From assembly GCF_029541745.1 (NCBI RefSeq), contig NZ_CP089746.1, forward strand, positions 1,240,001 through 1,304,000: 64,000 nt of DNA, in the 5' to 3' direction. Below are positions 32,727-41,835 of the stretch, one piece after another. Below the pieces are notes generated by a model. It was not told the origin of the DNA. It saw only the letters and a list, made by a program, of their open reading frames with translations, and ran no database searches. Each line of letters opens with the position of its first letter. Within the stretch, counting starts at the first letter, position 1. Origin of the DNA: Streptomyces sp. LX-29 (GTDB taxonomy: Bacteria > Actinomycetota > Actinomycetes > Streptomycetales > Streptomycetaceae). The position numbers and the translations under genes were made by a program.

Positions 32727-34499
32727 TCACGCCTCCTTCGTGTCGACGGGGGCGGTGGGCCGGCCGCGGCGCAGCGGCGGGCGGGCGCCGAGGCGCTTGG
32801 GGTCCAGACCGGACCACGGGTGGCCGCTGGCGAAGAACTTCTTCCGGGCCAGGATCGTCATCAGCGGCTTGGTGAAGAAGAACACCACGACGACGTCGAG
32901 CAGCGTGGTCAGGCCGAGGGTGAACGCGAAGCCCTGGACCTTGCCGACGGTGACGATGAAGAGCACGGCGGCCGCGAGGAAGGACACGAAGTCCGAGACC
33001 AGGATGGTGCGGCGGGCGCGCGGCCAGGCGCGCTCCACCGACGGTCGCAGCGTGCGGCCCTCGCGGATCTCGTCCCGGATGCGTTCGAAGTAGACGATGA
33101 ACGAGTCGGCGGTGATGCCGATGGCCACGATCGCACCGCAGACGGCCGGCAGGTTCAGGGCGAAGCCGATGCCCGGGCCGAGCAGCACCATGATCGCGTA
33201 AGTGAGGATCGCGGAGACCCCGAGGCTCGCGATGGCCACCAGCGACAGGCCACGGTAGTACACGACGAGGTAGATCATCACGAGCGCGAGGCCGATGCCG
33301 CCCGCGATCAGACCGGCCCGCAGCTGCTCACTGCCGAGGGCGGCGGAGACGGTGGTCTCGTCGGCGATGTCGAAGGTCAGCGGCAGGGCGCCGTAGGACA
33401 GCACGTTGGCCAGGTCCTCGGACTCCTGCTGGCTGAAGCTGCCGGAGATCTGGGCGTTGCCGCCGGCGATGGTCCGCGTGACGCTCGGGTCGGAGACGAC
33501 CGCGCCGTCCAGCACGATGGCGAACTGGTTCTGCGGCGGGGCCTGGGCGGCCAGCTTGCCGGTGACGTCGGCGAACTTGTCGGCGCCCTTGTTGGTGAAG
33601 TCCAGCTGGACGATCCAGCCCTCGCCGGGCTGGTAGACGGAGGAGGCGTCGTCGACGTCGGTGCCCTCGACCTCGGCGGGGCCGAGGATGAACTTGCGGT
33701 CGCCCTCGGTGGAGCAGGCGACGATCGACTTCTTCGGGTCGCCCGCCGCGGCGGCCTCACCGGCCTTGGCACGGCTGGCCTCGGTGGAGCAGTCGAGGGC
33801 CGCCAGCTGGGCGTTCAGGTCCTCGGCGTCGGACTTCTCGTCCTCGGCCTTCTTGTCCGCGGAGTCCTTGCCGCCCTTGTCCTGCGGGGTCCCGGTCGGC
33901 TTCGGGGTCTCGTCGGCGCGCAGGCCCTCGGAGACGGGGCGGCCCTGGGTGCTGGCCGTGGGGCCGGGCTTGGCGGTGGAGCCGTCGTCGGCCTTGTCGC
34001 CCTTGTTCGCCTGGTCCTTGTCGCCCTGCTGCTTGTCCTTGTCGGACGCGCTGGGGCTGGGGGTGGCATCCGGCTGCGGCGTCTTGCCGCCTTCGGTGTA
34101 GGTCACCACGGGCCGGAAGAACAGCTGGGCGGTGGTGCCGACCTGCTTGCGGGCCTGCGTCGCGTTCATCCCCTTGGGGATGTTCACGATGATGTGCTTG
34201 TCGCCCTGCGTCTGGACCTCGGCCTCGGACACACCCAGACCGTTGACCCGCCGCTCGATGATGTCGACGGCGGTCTTCATGTTGTCCGAGTTGATCGCGT
34301 TGGGCCTGCCCGGCTGGTTCTTGGCCTCCAGCGTGAAACTGGTGCCGCCCGCGAGATCGATACCCAACCGCGGCGTGGTGTGGCCGGAGATGAACATCCC
34401 TCCGGTGAGTGCCACGATGGCGATCAGGATCACGACCAGGGCGCGCCCGGGCCTGCCCTGTGTCCCAGGGGACCTGCGGCCCTTCTTCGGTGCTGCCAC
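32727..34499 (-). CDS. secD: Protein translocase subunit SecD with large extracytoplasmic insert
   Basis: 590 aa from GTG 34499. First helix RALVVILIAIVALTGGMFIS, then TPRLGIDLAGGTSFTLEAKN (D2 signature) and NIPKGMNATQARKQVGTTAQ. Between about residues 138 and 230 lies a low-complexity insert of Lys, Asp, Gln, Gly and Pro (DKDKQQGDKDQANKGDKADD). Two cysteines (LAALDCSTEAS and SIVACSTEGD) follow, which may form a disulfide. The C-terminal membrane domain carries ALPLTFDIADETTVSAALGS and AIGITADSFIVYFERIRDEI (D5 region). Works with SecF, one base away, and YajC, 154 bp upstream. Confidence 0.95.
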   Translation of the reverse strand: MAAPKKGRRSPGTQGRPGRALVVILIAIVALTGGMFISGHTTPRLGIDLAGGTSFTLEAKNQPGRPNAINSDNMKTAVDIIERRVNGLGVSEAEVQTQGDKHIIVNIPKGMNATQARKQVGTTAQLFFRPVVTYTEGGKTPQPDATPSPSASDKDKQQGDKDQANKGDKADDGSTAKPGPTASTQGRPVSEGLRADETPKPTGTPQDKGGKDSADKKAEDEKSDAEDLNAQLAALDCSTEASRAKAGEAAAAGDPKKSIVACSTEGDRKFILGPAEVEGTDVDDASSVYQPGEGWIVQLDFTNKGADKFADVTGKLAAQAPPQNQFAIVLDGAVVSDPSVTRTIAGGNAQISGSFSQQESEDLANVLSYGALPLTFDIADETTVSAALGSEQLRAGLIAGGIGLALVMIYLVVYYRGLSLVAIASLGVSAILTYAIMVLLGPGIGFALNLPAVCGAIVAIGITADSFIVYFERIRDEIREGRTLRPSVERAWPRARRTILVSDFVSFLAAAVLFIVTVGKVQGFAFTLGLTTLLDVVVVFFFTKPLMTILARKKFFASGHPWSGLDPKRLGARPPLRRGRPTAPVDTKEA

Positions 34500-34653
34500 C
34501 TTCTCGTATCTCCCTGTCCAACCGCCCCCGCACCCGCTGTGCGGCGGGCGGCCACGAAGTGTTGTGGGGACCAGCCCCCGCCGGAGCCTAACCGCCCGGG
34601 AACCGCGGCGCACCGAGCGGAGGCGCGTCGCGGTTCCCTGAGGGCATTTCGGG

Positions 34654-35166
34654 CTACTTCGCTTCGGCGTCGCCCTTGCCGTCCGCGGCCTGCTCGGCCT
34701 TCTGGCCAGCCTCGCCCTTCTCGGCGGCCTCGGTCTCGTCGGCGCTCTCGGCCTTCGCCGGGGCGTCGGACTTGTCCAGAGCGATCTTCTGGACGTCGTC
34801 GCCCGCGGCGGCGGAGTCGGTCAGCGAGGAGACGTCGTCGGGGACGACCGGGGCGTCCTCGTCGGCGGTCGCCGCCTCGGGGTCGATGCCGTGCACGATG
34901 CGGTTGTACTCCGAGTCCTCCAGGACGGCACCGATCGCGTTCTTCGCGTACACCGCGTGCACGCCGGGCGCGACCTCAAGGAGGACGGTGTCGTCGTGAA
35001 CCTCCTTGACCGTGGCGTACATGCCGCCGATGGTGCGCACGCCGGAGCCCGGCTGCATGTTGTCACGCATCTGCATGGCCTGGCGCTGCTTGTTCTTGGC
35101 CGAGCGGGTCATCAGGAACATGGCCCCGATGAGCACGATGAACGGCAGGAGAGTCACGAGATTCAC
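34654..35166 (-). CDS. yajC: Preprotein translocase subunit YajC
   Basis: 170 aa from GTG 35166; AAGGA lies 11 bases upstream. Single N-terminal membrane helix VTLLPFIVLIGAMFLMTRSA, then the conserved RQAMQMRDNMQPGSGVRTIG and VHAVYAKNAIGAVLE. The C-terminal ~75 residues are an acidic Ala/Glu/Asp/Lys tail (DETEAAEKGEAGQKAEQAAD), longer than the ~110-residue Gram-negative YajC. A small SecDF partner. First gene of the yajC-secD-secF-apt group. Confidence 0.93.
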   Translation of the reverse strand: MNLVTLLPFIVLIGAMFLMTRSAKNKQRQAMQMRDNMQPGSGVRTIGGMYATVKEVHDDTVLLEVAPGVHAVYAKNAIGAVLEDSEYNRIVHGIDPEAATADEDAPVVPDDVSSLTDSAAAGDDVQKIALDKSDAPAKAESADETEAAEKGEAGQKAEQAADGKGDAEAK

Positions 35167-35361
35167 GGGACGGAGATTCCTTCGCACGACCGCGGGGAAG
35201 CGGCCTGGTCTACGGGGGTAGGTATGCCGTCCCACACGGACGGCATCGGCGGAGTCTAAGCGAGCTCGCGCCAATGGAACAACGCCCAGCATGGCACCCG
35301 GGTTCCTGAACGGACCAGTTTCCGCGCCGTCGCGGGGCGATTACCTCACGTGACCCTCCGG

Positions 35362-35393
35362 GGCCGGCGGGAGACGACGCCTCCGCCGGCCCG
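35362..35393 (-). terminator. Possible terminator after ruvB
   Basis: Hairpin of about 11 bp with one bulged G (GGGCCGGCGGGAG near 35362 pairing with CTCCGCCGGCCC ending near 35393), ten bases after the ruvB stop. No T-tract. The 235-bp gap between ruvB and yajC is otherwise empty. Confidence 0.5.
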
Positions 35394-35402
35394 CTCCTCC
35401 GC

Positions 35403-36494
35403 TCAGGCCCCGAAGAGCCCCTGCTGACCGCCGGCCGGGTGCGGCGACTGCGGGGGCGTCAGTCCGAGGTGCGCCCAGGCCGCCGGGGTGGCCACCCGAC
35501 CACGCGGCGTGCGGGCCAGCAGCCCCTCGCGCACCAGGAACGGCTCGGCGACCTCCTCGACCGTCTCGCGCTCCTCCCCCACCGCGACCGCCAGCGTCGA
35601 CAGCCCCACCGGGCCGCCGCCGAACAGCTTCAGCAGCGCGGTCAGCACCGCCCGGTCCAGCCGGTCCAGGCCACGGCCGTCCACGTCGTACACGTCCAGG
35701 GCGCGGGTGGCGACCTCGCGGGTGATCACGCCGTCGGCCTTCACCTGGGCGTAGTCCCGCACGCGGCGCAGCAACCGGTTGGCGATGCGCGGGGTGCCGC
35801 GGGAACGGCCGGCGATCTCGGCGGCGCCCTCCTCCTCTATCTCCACGTCCAGCAGCCGCGCGGAGCGGTGGATGACCCGCTCCAGCTCGGCCGGGGTGTA
35901 GAACTCCATGTGTCCGGTGAAGCCGAAGCGGTCGCGCAGCGGGGGCGGCAGCAGACCGGCCCGGGTGGTGGCGCCGACCAGGGTGAAGGGCGGAAGCTCC
36001 AGCGGGATGGCGGTGGCGCCGGGGCCCTTGCCGACGATCACGTCGACGCGGAAGTCCTCCATCGCCATGTAGAGCATCTCCTCGGCGGGCCGGGACATCC
36101 GGTGGATCTCGTCGAGGAAGAGCACCTCGCCCTCGGCGAGCGAGGAGAGGATCGCCGCGAGGTCGCCGGCGTGCTGGATGGCGGGGCCGGAGGTGATGCG
36201 GATCGGGGCCCCCATCTCGGCCGCGATGATCATCGACAGGGTGGTCTTGCCGAGGCCGGGCGCGCCGGACAGCAGCACGTGATCGGCGGTGCCGTTCCGC
36301 TGGCGGGCCGCCTTGAGCACCAGGTCCAGCTGCTCGCGGACCCGCTCCTGCCCGACGAACTCCCCGAGGTCCTTGGGGCGCAGCGCCGCCTCGATGGCCT
36401 GGTCCTCGCCGTCGGCGGCGGCTCCCACGAGCCGGTCGCCACCGGCGGGCAGCCCGCCCACCGGTGCGGGTGCGGACTCATCGTCCCAGTTCAC
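35403..36494 (-). CDS. ruvB: Holliday junction branch migration helicase RuvB
   Basis: 363 aa from the GTG at 36494 (protein starting VNWDDES, GAGG nine bases upstream), which fits remembered Streptomyces RuvB better than the GTG five codons earlier. AAA+ motor: Walker [21 protein letters not shown], Walker [19 protein letters not shown], sensor 1 [20 protein letters not shown], then the winged-helix end [20 protein letters not shown] with [19 protein letters not shown]. Acts with RuvA tetramers to drive branch migration. 126 bp separate it from the ruvA stop. Confidence 0.96.
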   Translation of the reverse strand: MNWDDESAPAPVGGLPAGGDRLVGAAADGEDQAIEAALRPKDLGEFVGQERVREQLDLVLKAARQRNGTADHVLLSGAPGLGKTTLSMIIAAEMGAPIRITSGPAIQHAGDLAAILSSLAEGEVLFLDEIHRMSRPAEEMLYMAMEDFRVDVIVGKGPGATAIPLELPPFTLVGATTRAGLLPPPLRDRFGFTGHMEFYTPAELERVIHRSARLLDVEIEEEGAAEIAGRSRGTPRIANRLLRRVRDYAQVKADGVITREVATRALDVYDVDGRGLDRLDRAVLTALLKLFGGGPVGLSTLAVAVGEERETVEEVAEPFLVREGLLARTPRGRVATPAAWAHLGLTPPQSPHPAGGQQGLFGA

Positions 36495-36620
36495 TACGGT
36501 TCGCCTCACGGATCGTGGCGGCCAGGCCGCCGGCCTCGGGGTGGATACGGACGGGGACCCGCCCAGGCGGCTCCTGGGACCGGCGCGTGGGGGGTGCGGC
36601 GGCGGTCGTCGCCGGGGCGC

Positions 36621-37241
36621 TCATCGGGCCCGGTTGAGGGTCTGCAGGGCGGCCCGCAGCAGCTGGGCGACCTGCGGCCGGTCGCCCGCCGCGACGGCGG
36701 CCTCGGCCTGGGGGGTCACCGCCGCGACGGCGTCGTCCGCCTCCCGGGGCGGGTAACCGAGGCCGGTGAGCGCCGCGTGCAGTTGGTCGCTCCAGGCCGC
36801 GGCGGCGGGCGCGGCGGCCCTGCGCGGAGCGCTGCCGACCGGGTCACCGAGGCGGTCCTTCAGCTCCAGCAGCAGCTTCTGCGCGCCCTTCTTGCCGATG
36901 CCGGGCACGGCGGTCAGGGCCTTCTCGTCGCCGCCGGCCACGGCACGGCGCAGCGCGTCCGGCGAGTGCACGGCGAGCATGGCCTGGGCGAGCCGGGGGC
37001 CGACGCCGCTGGCGGTCTGGAGCAGCTCGAAGACCTGGCGCTCGTCGTCGTCGGCGAAGCCGTAGAGGGTCAGCGAGTCCTCACGCACGACCAGGGAGGT
37101 GGCGAGCCGGGCGGGCTCGCCGACCCGCAGCGTGGAGAGGGTGCCCGGGGCACACTGGACGGCCATGCCCACACCGCCGACCTCGATCACGGCCGTTGTG
37201 GGGGCGAGGGCGGCCACCGGGCCCGAAACGAAGGCGATCAT
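36621..37241 (-). CDS. ruvA: Holliday junction DNA-binding protein RuvA
   Basis: 206 aa. N-terminal OB domain ([20 protein letters not shown]... [20 protein letters not shown]), two helix-hairpin-helix motifs ([18 protein letters not shown] and [19 protein letters not shown]), and a C-terminal RuvB-contacting domain ([18 protein letters not shown]). Starts inside the end of ruvC (ATGA, four-base overlap), so ruvC-ruvA are coupled. Confidence 0.95.
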   Translation of the reverse strand: MIAFVSGPVAALAPTTAVIEVGGVGMAVQCAPGTLSTLRVGEPARLATSLVVREDSLTLYGFADDDERQVFELLQTASGVGPRLAQAMLAVHSPDALRRAVAGGDEKALTAVPGIGKKGAQKLLLELKDRLGDPVGSAPRRAAAPAAAAWSDQLHAALTGLGYPPREADDAVAAVTPQAEAAVAAGDRPQVAQLLRAALQTLNRAR

Positions 37242-37771
37242 GCGGTGCGGCCTTTCATCGTGCGGTGGGCGGCGACAGCCTGCTGTAGCCGGTTCTGGGC
37301 GGGTGCGCGCCAGATATGACAGATGGCCAGCGCCAGGGCGTCGGCGGCGTCGGCCGGTTTGGGTGGGGCGTCCAGCCGCAGGAGCCGCGTGACCATGGCG
37401 CCGACCTGGGCCTTGTCCGCGCGTCCCGAGCCGGTGACGGCCGCCTTGACCTCACTGGGGGTGTGCAGGGCGACCGGCAGCCCGCGGCGGGCGGCGCAGA
37501 GCACGGCGACGGCGCTGGCCTGCGCGGTGCCCATGACCGTACGGACGTTGTGCTGGCTGAACACCCGCTCCACCGCCACGTACTCGGGCCGGTGCGCGTC
37601 CAGCCACTCCTCGAGGCCGCGCTCGACGGCGACCAGGCGGGCGCCGATGTCCGCGTCGGCCGGGGTCCGGATGACGCCGACGCCGAGCATCCGCAGCGGT
37701 CGACCGGCCACGCCGTCGACCACCCCGACGCCGCACCGGGTCAGCCCCGGGTCCACCCCCAGCACCCGCAT
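37238..37771 (-). CDS. ruvC: Crossover junction endodeoxyribonuclease RuvC
   Basis: 177 aa RNase H-fold resolvase. Catalytic residues are visible: Asp in [16 protein letters not shown], Glu in [19 protein letters not shown], and the two acidic residues in [16 protein letters not shown] near the C-terminus. Cuts Holliday junctions delivered by RuvAB. First gene of ruvC-ruvA-ruvB; a strong terminator upstream separates it from the YebC gene. Confidence 0.96.
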   Translation of the reverse strand: MRVLGVDPGLTRCGVGVVDGVAGRPLRMLGVGVIRTPADADIGARLVAVERGLEEWLDAHRPEYVAVERVFSQHNVRTVMGTAQASAVAVLCAARRGLPVALHTPSEVKAAVTGSGRADKAQVGAMVTRLLRLDAPPKPADAADALALAICHIWRAPAQNRLQQAVAAHRTMKGRTA

Positions 37772-37843
37772 CGGGTCCCTCCCCTCGCCGGCCGCACGGC
37801 TTCGGCCATCTGTTCCTGCAGGTTAGTGGCTGCCACTGACAGA

Positions 37844-37882
37844 GCGAGGGGCCGACGGGTGTGTGTCCCGTCGGCCCCTCGC
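37844..37882 (-). terminator. Terminator of the YebC-family gene
   Basis: Perfect 16-bp stem (37844-37859 with 37867-37882, arm GCGAGGGGCCGACGGG) with loop TGTGTGT, 54 bp after the YebC-family stop codon and before ruvC. Confidence 0.85.
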
Positions 37883-37936
37883 GCCACGCCGTGGTGTGCG
37901 GGCTCATGCTCGCCCTTGGTCAGGCGTCGACCCCGG

Positions 37937-38689
37937 TCAGGCGTCGACCTTGGCCATCACGTCGTCGGAGACGTCGAAGTTGGCGAAGACGTTCTGCACG
38001 TCGTCGCTGTCCTCCAGCGCGTCGATCAGCTTGAAGATCTTGCGCGCGCCCTCCTCGTCCAGCTCCACCTGCATGGTGGGGAGGAAGTTGGCGTCGGCCG
38101 AGTCGTAGTCGATGCCGGCCTCCTGCAGGGCGGTGCGGACCGCGACCAGGTCGCTGGCCTCGGAGACCACCTCGAAGGACTCGCCGAGGTCGTTGACCTC
38201 CTCGGCGCCCGCCTCCAGGACCGCGCCCAGGACGTCGTCCTCGGTCAGCTCGCCCTTGGCGACGATCACGACGCCCTTGCGGTTGAACAGGTACGAGACC
38301 GAGCCCGGGTCGGCCATCGAGCCGCCGTTGCGGGTCATGGCGACGCGCACGTCGGAGGCGGCACGGTTGCGGTTGTCGGTCAGGCACTCGATCAGCACCG
38401 CGACGCCGTTCGGACCGTAGCCCTCGTACATGATCGTCTGGTAGTCGGCGCCGCCCGCCTCGAGACCGGCACCGCGCTTGATGGCGGAGTCGATGTTCTT
38501 GTTGGGGACCGACTGCTTCTTCGCCTTCTGGACGGCGTCGTAGAGCGTCGGGTTACCGTCCAGGTCGGCGCCGCCCATGCGCGCCGCGACCTCGATGTTC
38601 TTGATGAGCTTCGCGAAGAGCTTGCCGCGCTTGGCGTCGATCACGGCCTTCTTGTGCTTCGTCGTAGCCCATTTAGAGTGGCCGGACAT
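37937..38689 (-). CDS. YebC/PmpR family regulatory or translation factor
   Basis: 250 aa, standard length. Starts [20 protein letters not shown], the universal family beginning, with [21 protein letters not shown] and [16 protein letters not shown] later. Older work calls the family DNA-binding regulators (PmpR); newer work links YebC proteins to translation of proline-rich stretches, which would pair thematically with EF-P. Lies between pdxT and ruvC, as in mycobacteria. Confidence 0.93.
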   Translation of the reverse strand: MSGHSKWATTKHKKAVIDAKRGKLFAKLIKNIEVAARMGGADLDGNPTLYDAVQKAKKQSVPNKNIDSAIKRGAGLEAGGADYQTIMYEGYGPNGVAVLIECLTDNRNRAASDVRVAMTRNGGSMADPGSVSYLFNRKGVVIVAKGELTEDDVLGAVLEAGAEEVNDLGESFEVVSEASDLVAVRTALQEAGIDYDSADANFLPTMQVELDEEGARKIFKLIDALEDSDDVQNVFANFDVSDDVMAKVDA

Positions 38690-38802
38690 CCGACAGTCTC
38701 CTTCGCGTAACTCCTTGAGAAACCAACGTCTGAGATCCTACCGGGATCTCATGCCTCACCCGTCGTCCACCGCCACTCTGCCGTGAACTCCAGGCGGGGC
38801 CC

Positions 38803-39396
38803 CTACCGCCGTGCCGCGCGGACCATGTCGACGAACAGGGCGTGCACCCGGTGGTCGCCGGTGAGCTCCGGGTGGAACGACGTGGCCAGCACGTTGCCCT
38901 GGCGGACCGCGACGGTGTGGCCGTCGTAGGTGGCGAGCACCTCGGCGGCGGCGCCCACCGACTCCACCCAGGGGGCGCGGATGAACACGCCCTCGACGGG
39001 CCCGCCTTCGACGCCGGCGACGTCGATCGCGGCCTCGAAGGACTCGTTCTGGCGACCGAAGGCGTTACGGCGCACGATCATGTCGATGCCGCCGAGGGTC
39101 TCCTGGTCCTCGCGGCCGTCCAGGATCTTGTCCGCGACCATGATCATGCCGGCGCAGGTGCCGTAGACCGGCAGCCCGGCACGCACCCGCTCGCGCAGCG
39201 GCTCCAGCATCCCGAAGATGACGGCGAGCTTCGACATCGTGGTGGACTCGCCACCGGGGATCACCAGGCCGTCGACCTCGGCGAGCTCCTCGGGGCGGCG
39301 GATCGGACGGGCCTGGGCGTCGGCCGCGGCGAGCGCGACGAGGTGCTCGTGGACGTCGCCCTGCAGGGCGAGAACACCGATGAGGGGGGTGGACAC
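38803..39396 (-). CDS. pdxT: Pyridoxal 5'-phosphate synthase glutaminase subunit PdxT
   Basis: 197 aa class I amidotransferase. Releases ammonia from glutamine and passes it to PdxS. Motifs: [14 protein letters not shown] at the N-terminus, [15 protein letters not shown] (GGEST), nucleophile Cys in [14 protein letters not shown], and His-x-Glu in [12 protein letters not shown]. Same direction as pdxS but separated from it by 276 bp, an unusually long gap for this pair. Confidence 0.95.
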   Translation of the reverse strand: MSTPLIGVLALQGDVHEHLVALAAADAQARPIRRPEELAEVDGLVIPGGESTTMSKLAVIFGMLEPLRERVRAGLPVYGTCAGMIMVADKILDGREDQETLGGIDMIVRRNAFGRQNESFEAAIDVAGVEGGPVEGVFIRAPWVESVGAAAEVLATYDGHTVAVRQGNVLATSFHPELTGDHRVHALFVDMVRAARR

Positions 39397-39417
39397 GGGT
39401 GGGACCTCTCTTGTTCA

Positions 39418-39475
39418 GGGCTCGGTTCGCCTCCGGGCGCCCCCCTTGGGGGAGGGCTCGGTTCGCCTCCAGGCG
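39418..39475. repeat. 22-bp direct repeat flanking a C/G hairpin in the pdxS-pdxT gap
   Basis: GGGCTCGGTTCGCCTCC plus GGGCG (39418-39439) recurs with one mismatch at 39454-39475. Between the copies lies CCCCCTTGGGGG (39441-39452), a perfect palindrome. The gap (39397-39672) also holds GGTCCGGACCGGTCC-like palindromes around 39530-39545. No gene is visible; the gap may hold a processing site or a promoter for pdxT. Confidence 0.7.
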
Positions 39476-39672
39476 CTGTGAGCGACTGCCGACGGTTCGG
39501 CGGCCGCGCGCCCTTCGGCTCACTCGCCGGTCCGGACCGGTCCGTACGGGCCGGAGTCCGTACGCGACCGCGCGGCCGGGCGTCCGCGGCGGGGAGCCGG
39601 GCACCTTCGTTCACTCGTCGGGGGCGGCCCGCGATCGGCGCGGACCGCCCTCCGGCTGCGGAAGCGCTTCGA

Positions 39673-40596
39673 CTACCAGCCGCGCTTGGCGTAGCGCTCG
39701 GCCTCGGGCAGGGTGTCGCAGTTGATGCCGACCATGGCCTCGCCGAGGTTGCGGGACGCGTCCGCAATGATCTTCGGGTCGTCGTAGAAGGTGGTGGCCT
39801 TCACGATGGCGGCGGCACGCTTGGCCGGGTCGCCGGACTTGAAGATGCCGGAGCCGACGAAGACGCCCTCGGCGCCGAGCTGGCGCATCAGGGCCGCGTC
39901 GGCCGGGGTGGCGACGCCACCGGCGGAGAACAGCACGACCGGCAGCTTGCCGAGCTCGGCGACCTCCTTGACCAGCTCGTACGGGGCGCGCAGCTCCTTG
40001 GCGGCGGCGTACAGCTCGTGGTTGTCGAAGCCGCGCAGCTTGGCGATCTCGTTCTTGATCTGACGCAGGTGGCGGACGGCCTCGACGACGTTGCCGGTGC
40101 CGGCCTCGCCCTTGGAGCGGATCATGGCCGCGCCCTCGGCGATGCGGCGCAGGGCCTCGCCCAGGTTGGTGGCGCCGCAGACGAAGGGCGTGGTGAAGGA
40201 CCACTTGTCGGAGTGGTTGACCTCGTCGGCCGGGGTCAGCACCTCGGACTCGTCGATGTAGTCCACGCCGAGCGACTGGAGCACCTGGGCCTCGACGAAG
40301 TGGCCGATGCGGGACTTGGCCATGACCGGGATCGAGACGGCGTTGATGATGCCCTCGATCATGTCCGGGTCGGACATGCGGGCGACGCCGCCGTCCTTAC
40401 GGATGTCGGCCGGGACCCGCTCCAGGGCCATCACCGCGACGGCGCCGGCGTCCTCGGCGATCTTCGCCTGCTCCGGGGTGACGACGTCCATGATCACGCC
40501 GCCCTTGAGCTGCTCGGCCATGCCGCGCTTCACGCGGGCGGTGCCGGTCGCGGGAGCCTCGTCGGGCCGGGGCGTGCTGGGGAGCGTGCTGGACAC
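39673..40596 (-). CDS. pdxS: Pyridoxal 5'-phosphate synthase lyase subunit PdxS
   Basis: 307 aa (beta/alpha)8 barrel that builds PLP from ribose 5-phosphate, glyceraldehyde 3-phosphate and ammonia. Highly conserved: [20 protein letters not shown] near residue 25, [39 protein letters not shown], and [20 protein letters not shown]. The first ~20 residues ([19 protein letters not shown]) are a variable tail. Upstream, AACTGGTCCAG at 40671-40681 loosely resembles boxes for MocR/PdxR-type regulators, but no such regulator gene is nearby. Confidence 0.96.
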   Translation of the reverse strand: MSSTLPSTPRPDEAPATGTARVKRGMAEQLKGGVIMDVVTPEQAKIAEDAGAVAVMALERVPADIRKDGGVARMSDPDMIEGIINAVSIPVMAKSRIGHFVEAQVLQSLGVDYIDESEVLTPADEVNHSDKWSFTTPFVCGATNLGEALRRIAEGAAMIRSKGEAGTGNVVEAVRHLRQIKNEIAKLRGFDNHELYAAAKELRAPYELVKEVAELGKLPVVLFSAGGVATPADAALMRQLGAEGVFVGSGIFKSGDPAKRAAAIVKATTFYDDPKIIADASRNLGEAMVGINCDTLPEAERYAKRGW

Positions 40597-41155
40597 GGTT
40601 TGACCTCACTTGACGATGAAAAGGCGATGAGCCAATCGTAGGCTCGTTCGACGCCGGCCCCTGATCCGCCAACTGGTCCAGGTCGCCGGCCTCACTGCTA
40701 CACGACAGACAAAAGCCGCTGGCCCCGGCGAGCGACAAGGGCCAATCCGAGTCCGGTGGCTCGTTGCGCCGGTCCGCGCGGAGTCCCGGGCGGCGCGGAG
40801 TCCTGGGGGCGCGGAGTTCCGGGCCGCGCGGAGTTCCGGGCCGCGCGGAGTTCCGGGCCGCGCGGAGTCCCAGACCGCACGGAGTCTCCGAGCCGCGCGG
40901 GGCGTGCGCACCGCGCGGGCGGCCACACACGCGCGGACGGCGGCACCGCGCGGTGTGCCGCGATGCGCGCGGAGTACGGCGCCACCGCACGGTCCACCGC
41001 CCTTCTCGGGCCGTGGCACGCGAGGAGGCCCCCGGGAACACGGCTCGGGCCTCGCGGGCGCCGAGCCTGCGGACGCCCCCAGGGGTGGGGTAGGCGGGAC
41101 CGGTCGGGCGCCGCGCGGGGACCGGCCGCCGTGCCGCGTGGCGGCGGGTAACCCG
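40597..41155. other. 559-bp gene-free region upstream of pdxS
   Basis: Contains the probable pdxS promoter area (40600-40700) and a 17-bp tandem array (40775-40897, listed separately). Open frames on both strands are Arg/Pro/Gly/Ala repeats produced by the array and have no start signals. No gene supported. Confidence 0.6.
40775..40897. repeat. About seven copies of a 17-bp tandem repeat
   Basis: Consensus CGCGCGGAGTTCCGGGC. Three central copies (about 40810-40861) are identical; outer copies have one to four changes and 16-18 bp lengths. The period is not a multiple of three. The decay toward both edges looks like an array that expanded from its centre. Confidence 0.85.
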
Positions 41156-41722
41156 TCAGGCGGCCCGTACGACCAGGGCCGTCGGCGGCTCGTCGTCCAT
41201 CTCGAAGGCCATCGGGAACGGCGCGTGCCCCGCCAGCCGGAACCAGCGCACCGTACGGTGGCGGCGCAGCGCCCGTGCGGCCCGCACCGCGTCGTTGTGG
41301 AACCGCCGGGCCATCGGGACCCGCCGGACGGCCTCCGTCAACTCCCCCAGCGCCCGGTCACCGCCGGGCACCTCGTGGACCGCCTCCATCTGCCCCGGCT
41401 CGCCCAGGACGGCCCGTAGCGCCTGGCTCAGCTCGCTCTCGGCCACCTCGCGGTGCTCCTCCTCCGCCTGCCGCGCGCCGTGCGCCGCCTCGTAGAGCAC
41501 GATCGAGGCCGCGGGATCGAGCACCCCCGCGGTCGCCAGCTCCTGCGCCACCGAGGCACGCCGCAGCAGCTGCGCGTCCAGCGCCGCCCGCGCGGCGTCG
41601 AGGCGGCTGTGCAGACGGTCCAGGCGTCCCGCGGTCCAGCTCAGATAGACGGCGATGACGATCAGGACGGCCGCGATCCAGATGAGAGTGCTCACGCGCA
41701 GCCACGCTACCGCCTGCGACAT
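41156..41722 (-). CDS. LemA-like single-pass membrane protein
   Basis: 188 aa. ATG at 41722 with GGAGG three bases upstream; a GTG nine codons later is possible. One N-terminal helix (STLIWIAAVLIVIAVYLSW) followed by a long heptad-patterned helix (RLDRLHSRLDAARAALDAQL), then a segment RFHNDAVRAARALRRHRTVR ending in HAPFPMAFEMDDEPP. The layout, with the FHND segment, resembles LemA proteins. In streptomycetes it is generally annotated only as a membrane protein. Lies downstream of pimA, 113 bp away, in the same direction. Confidence 0.78.
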   Translation of the reverse strand: MSQAVAWLRVSTLIWIAAVLIVIAVYLSWTAGRLDRLHSRLDAARAALDAQLLRRASVAQELATAGVLDPAASIVLYEAAHGARQAEEEHREVAESELSQALRAVLGEPGQMEAVHEVPGGDRALGELTEAVRRVPMARRFHNDAVRAARALRRHRTVRWFRLAGHAPFPMAFEMDDEPPTALVVRAA

Positions 41723-41760
41723 GCGCCTCCGGTGCGACCGCGGCCCCGCTCCCCGCCCCG

Positions 41761-41807
41761 GTCACGCGGTCACGCGGTCACGCGGTCACGCGGTCACGCG
41801 GTCACGG
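41761..41807. repeat. 8-bp microsatellite GTCACGCG, five full copies plus a partial
   Basis: GTCACGCG is repeated exactly at 41761-41800, followed by GTCACGG. It lies 38 bp upstream of the membrane-protein start codon and 29 bp after the pimA stop, in neither coding region. Perfect short repeats of this sort are prone to slippage. Confidence 0.95.
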
Positions 41808-41835
41808 CGGACGCGGGTCGCCGTCTCGGGCGTTC

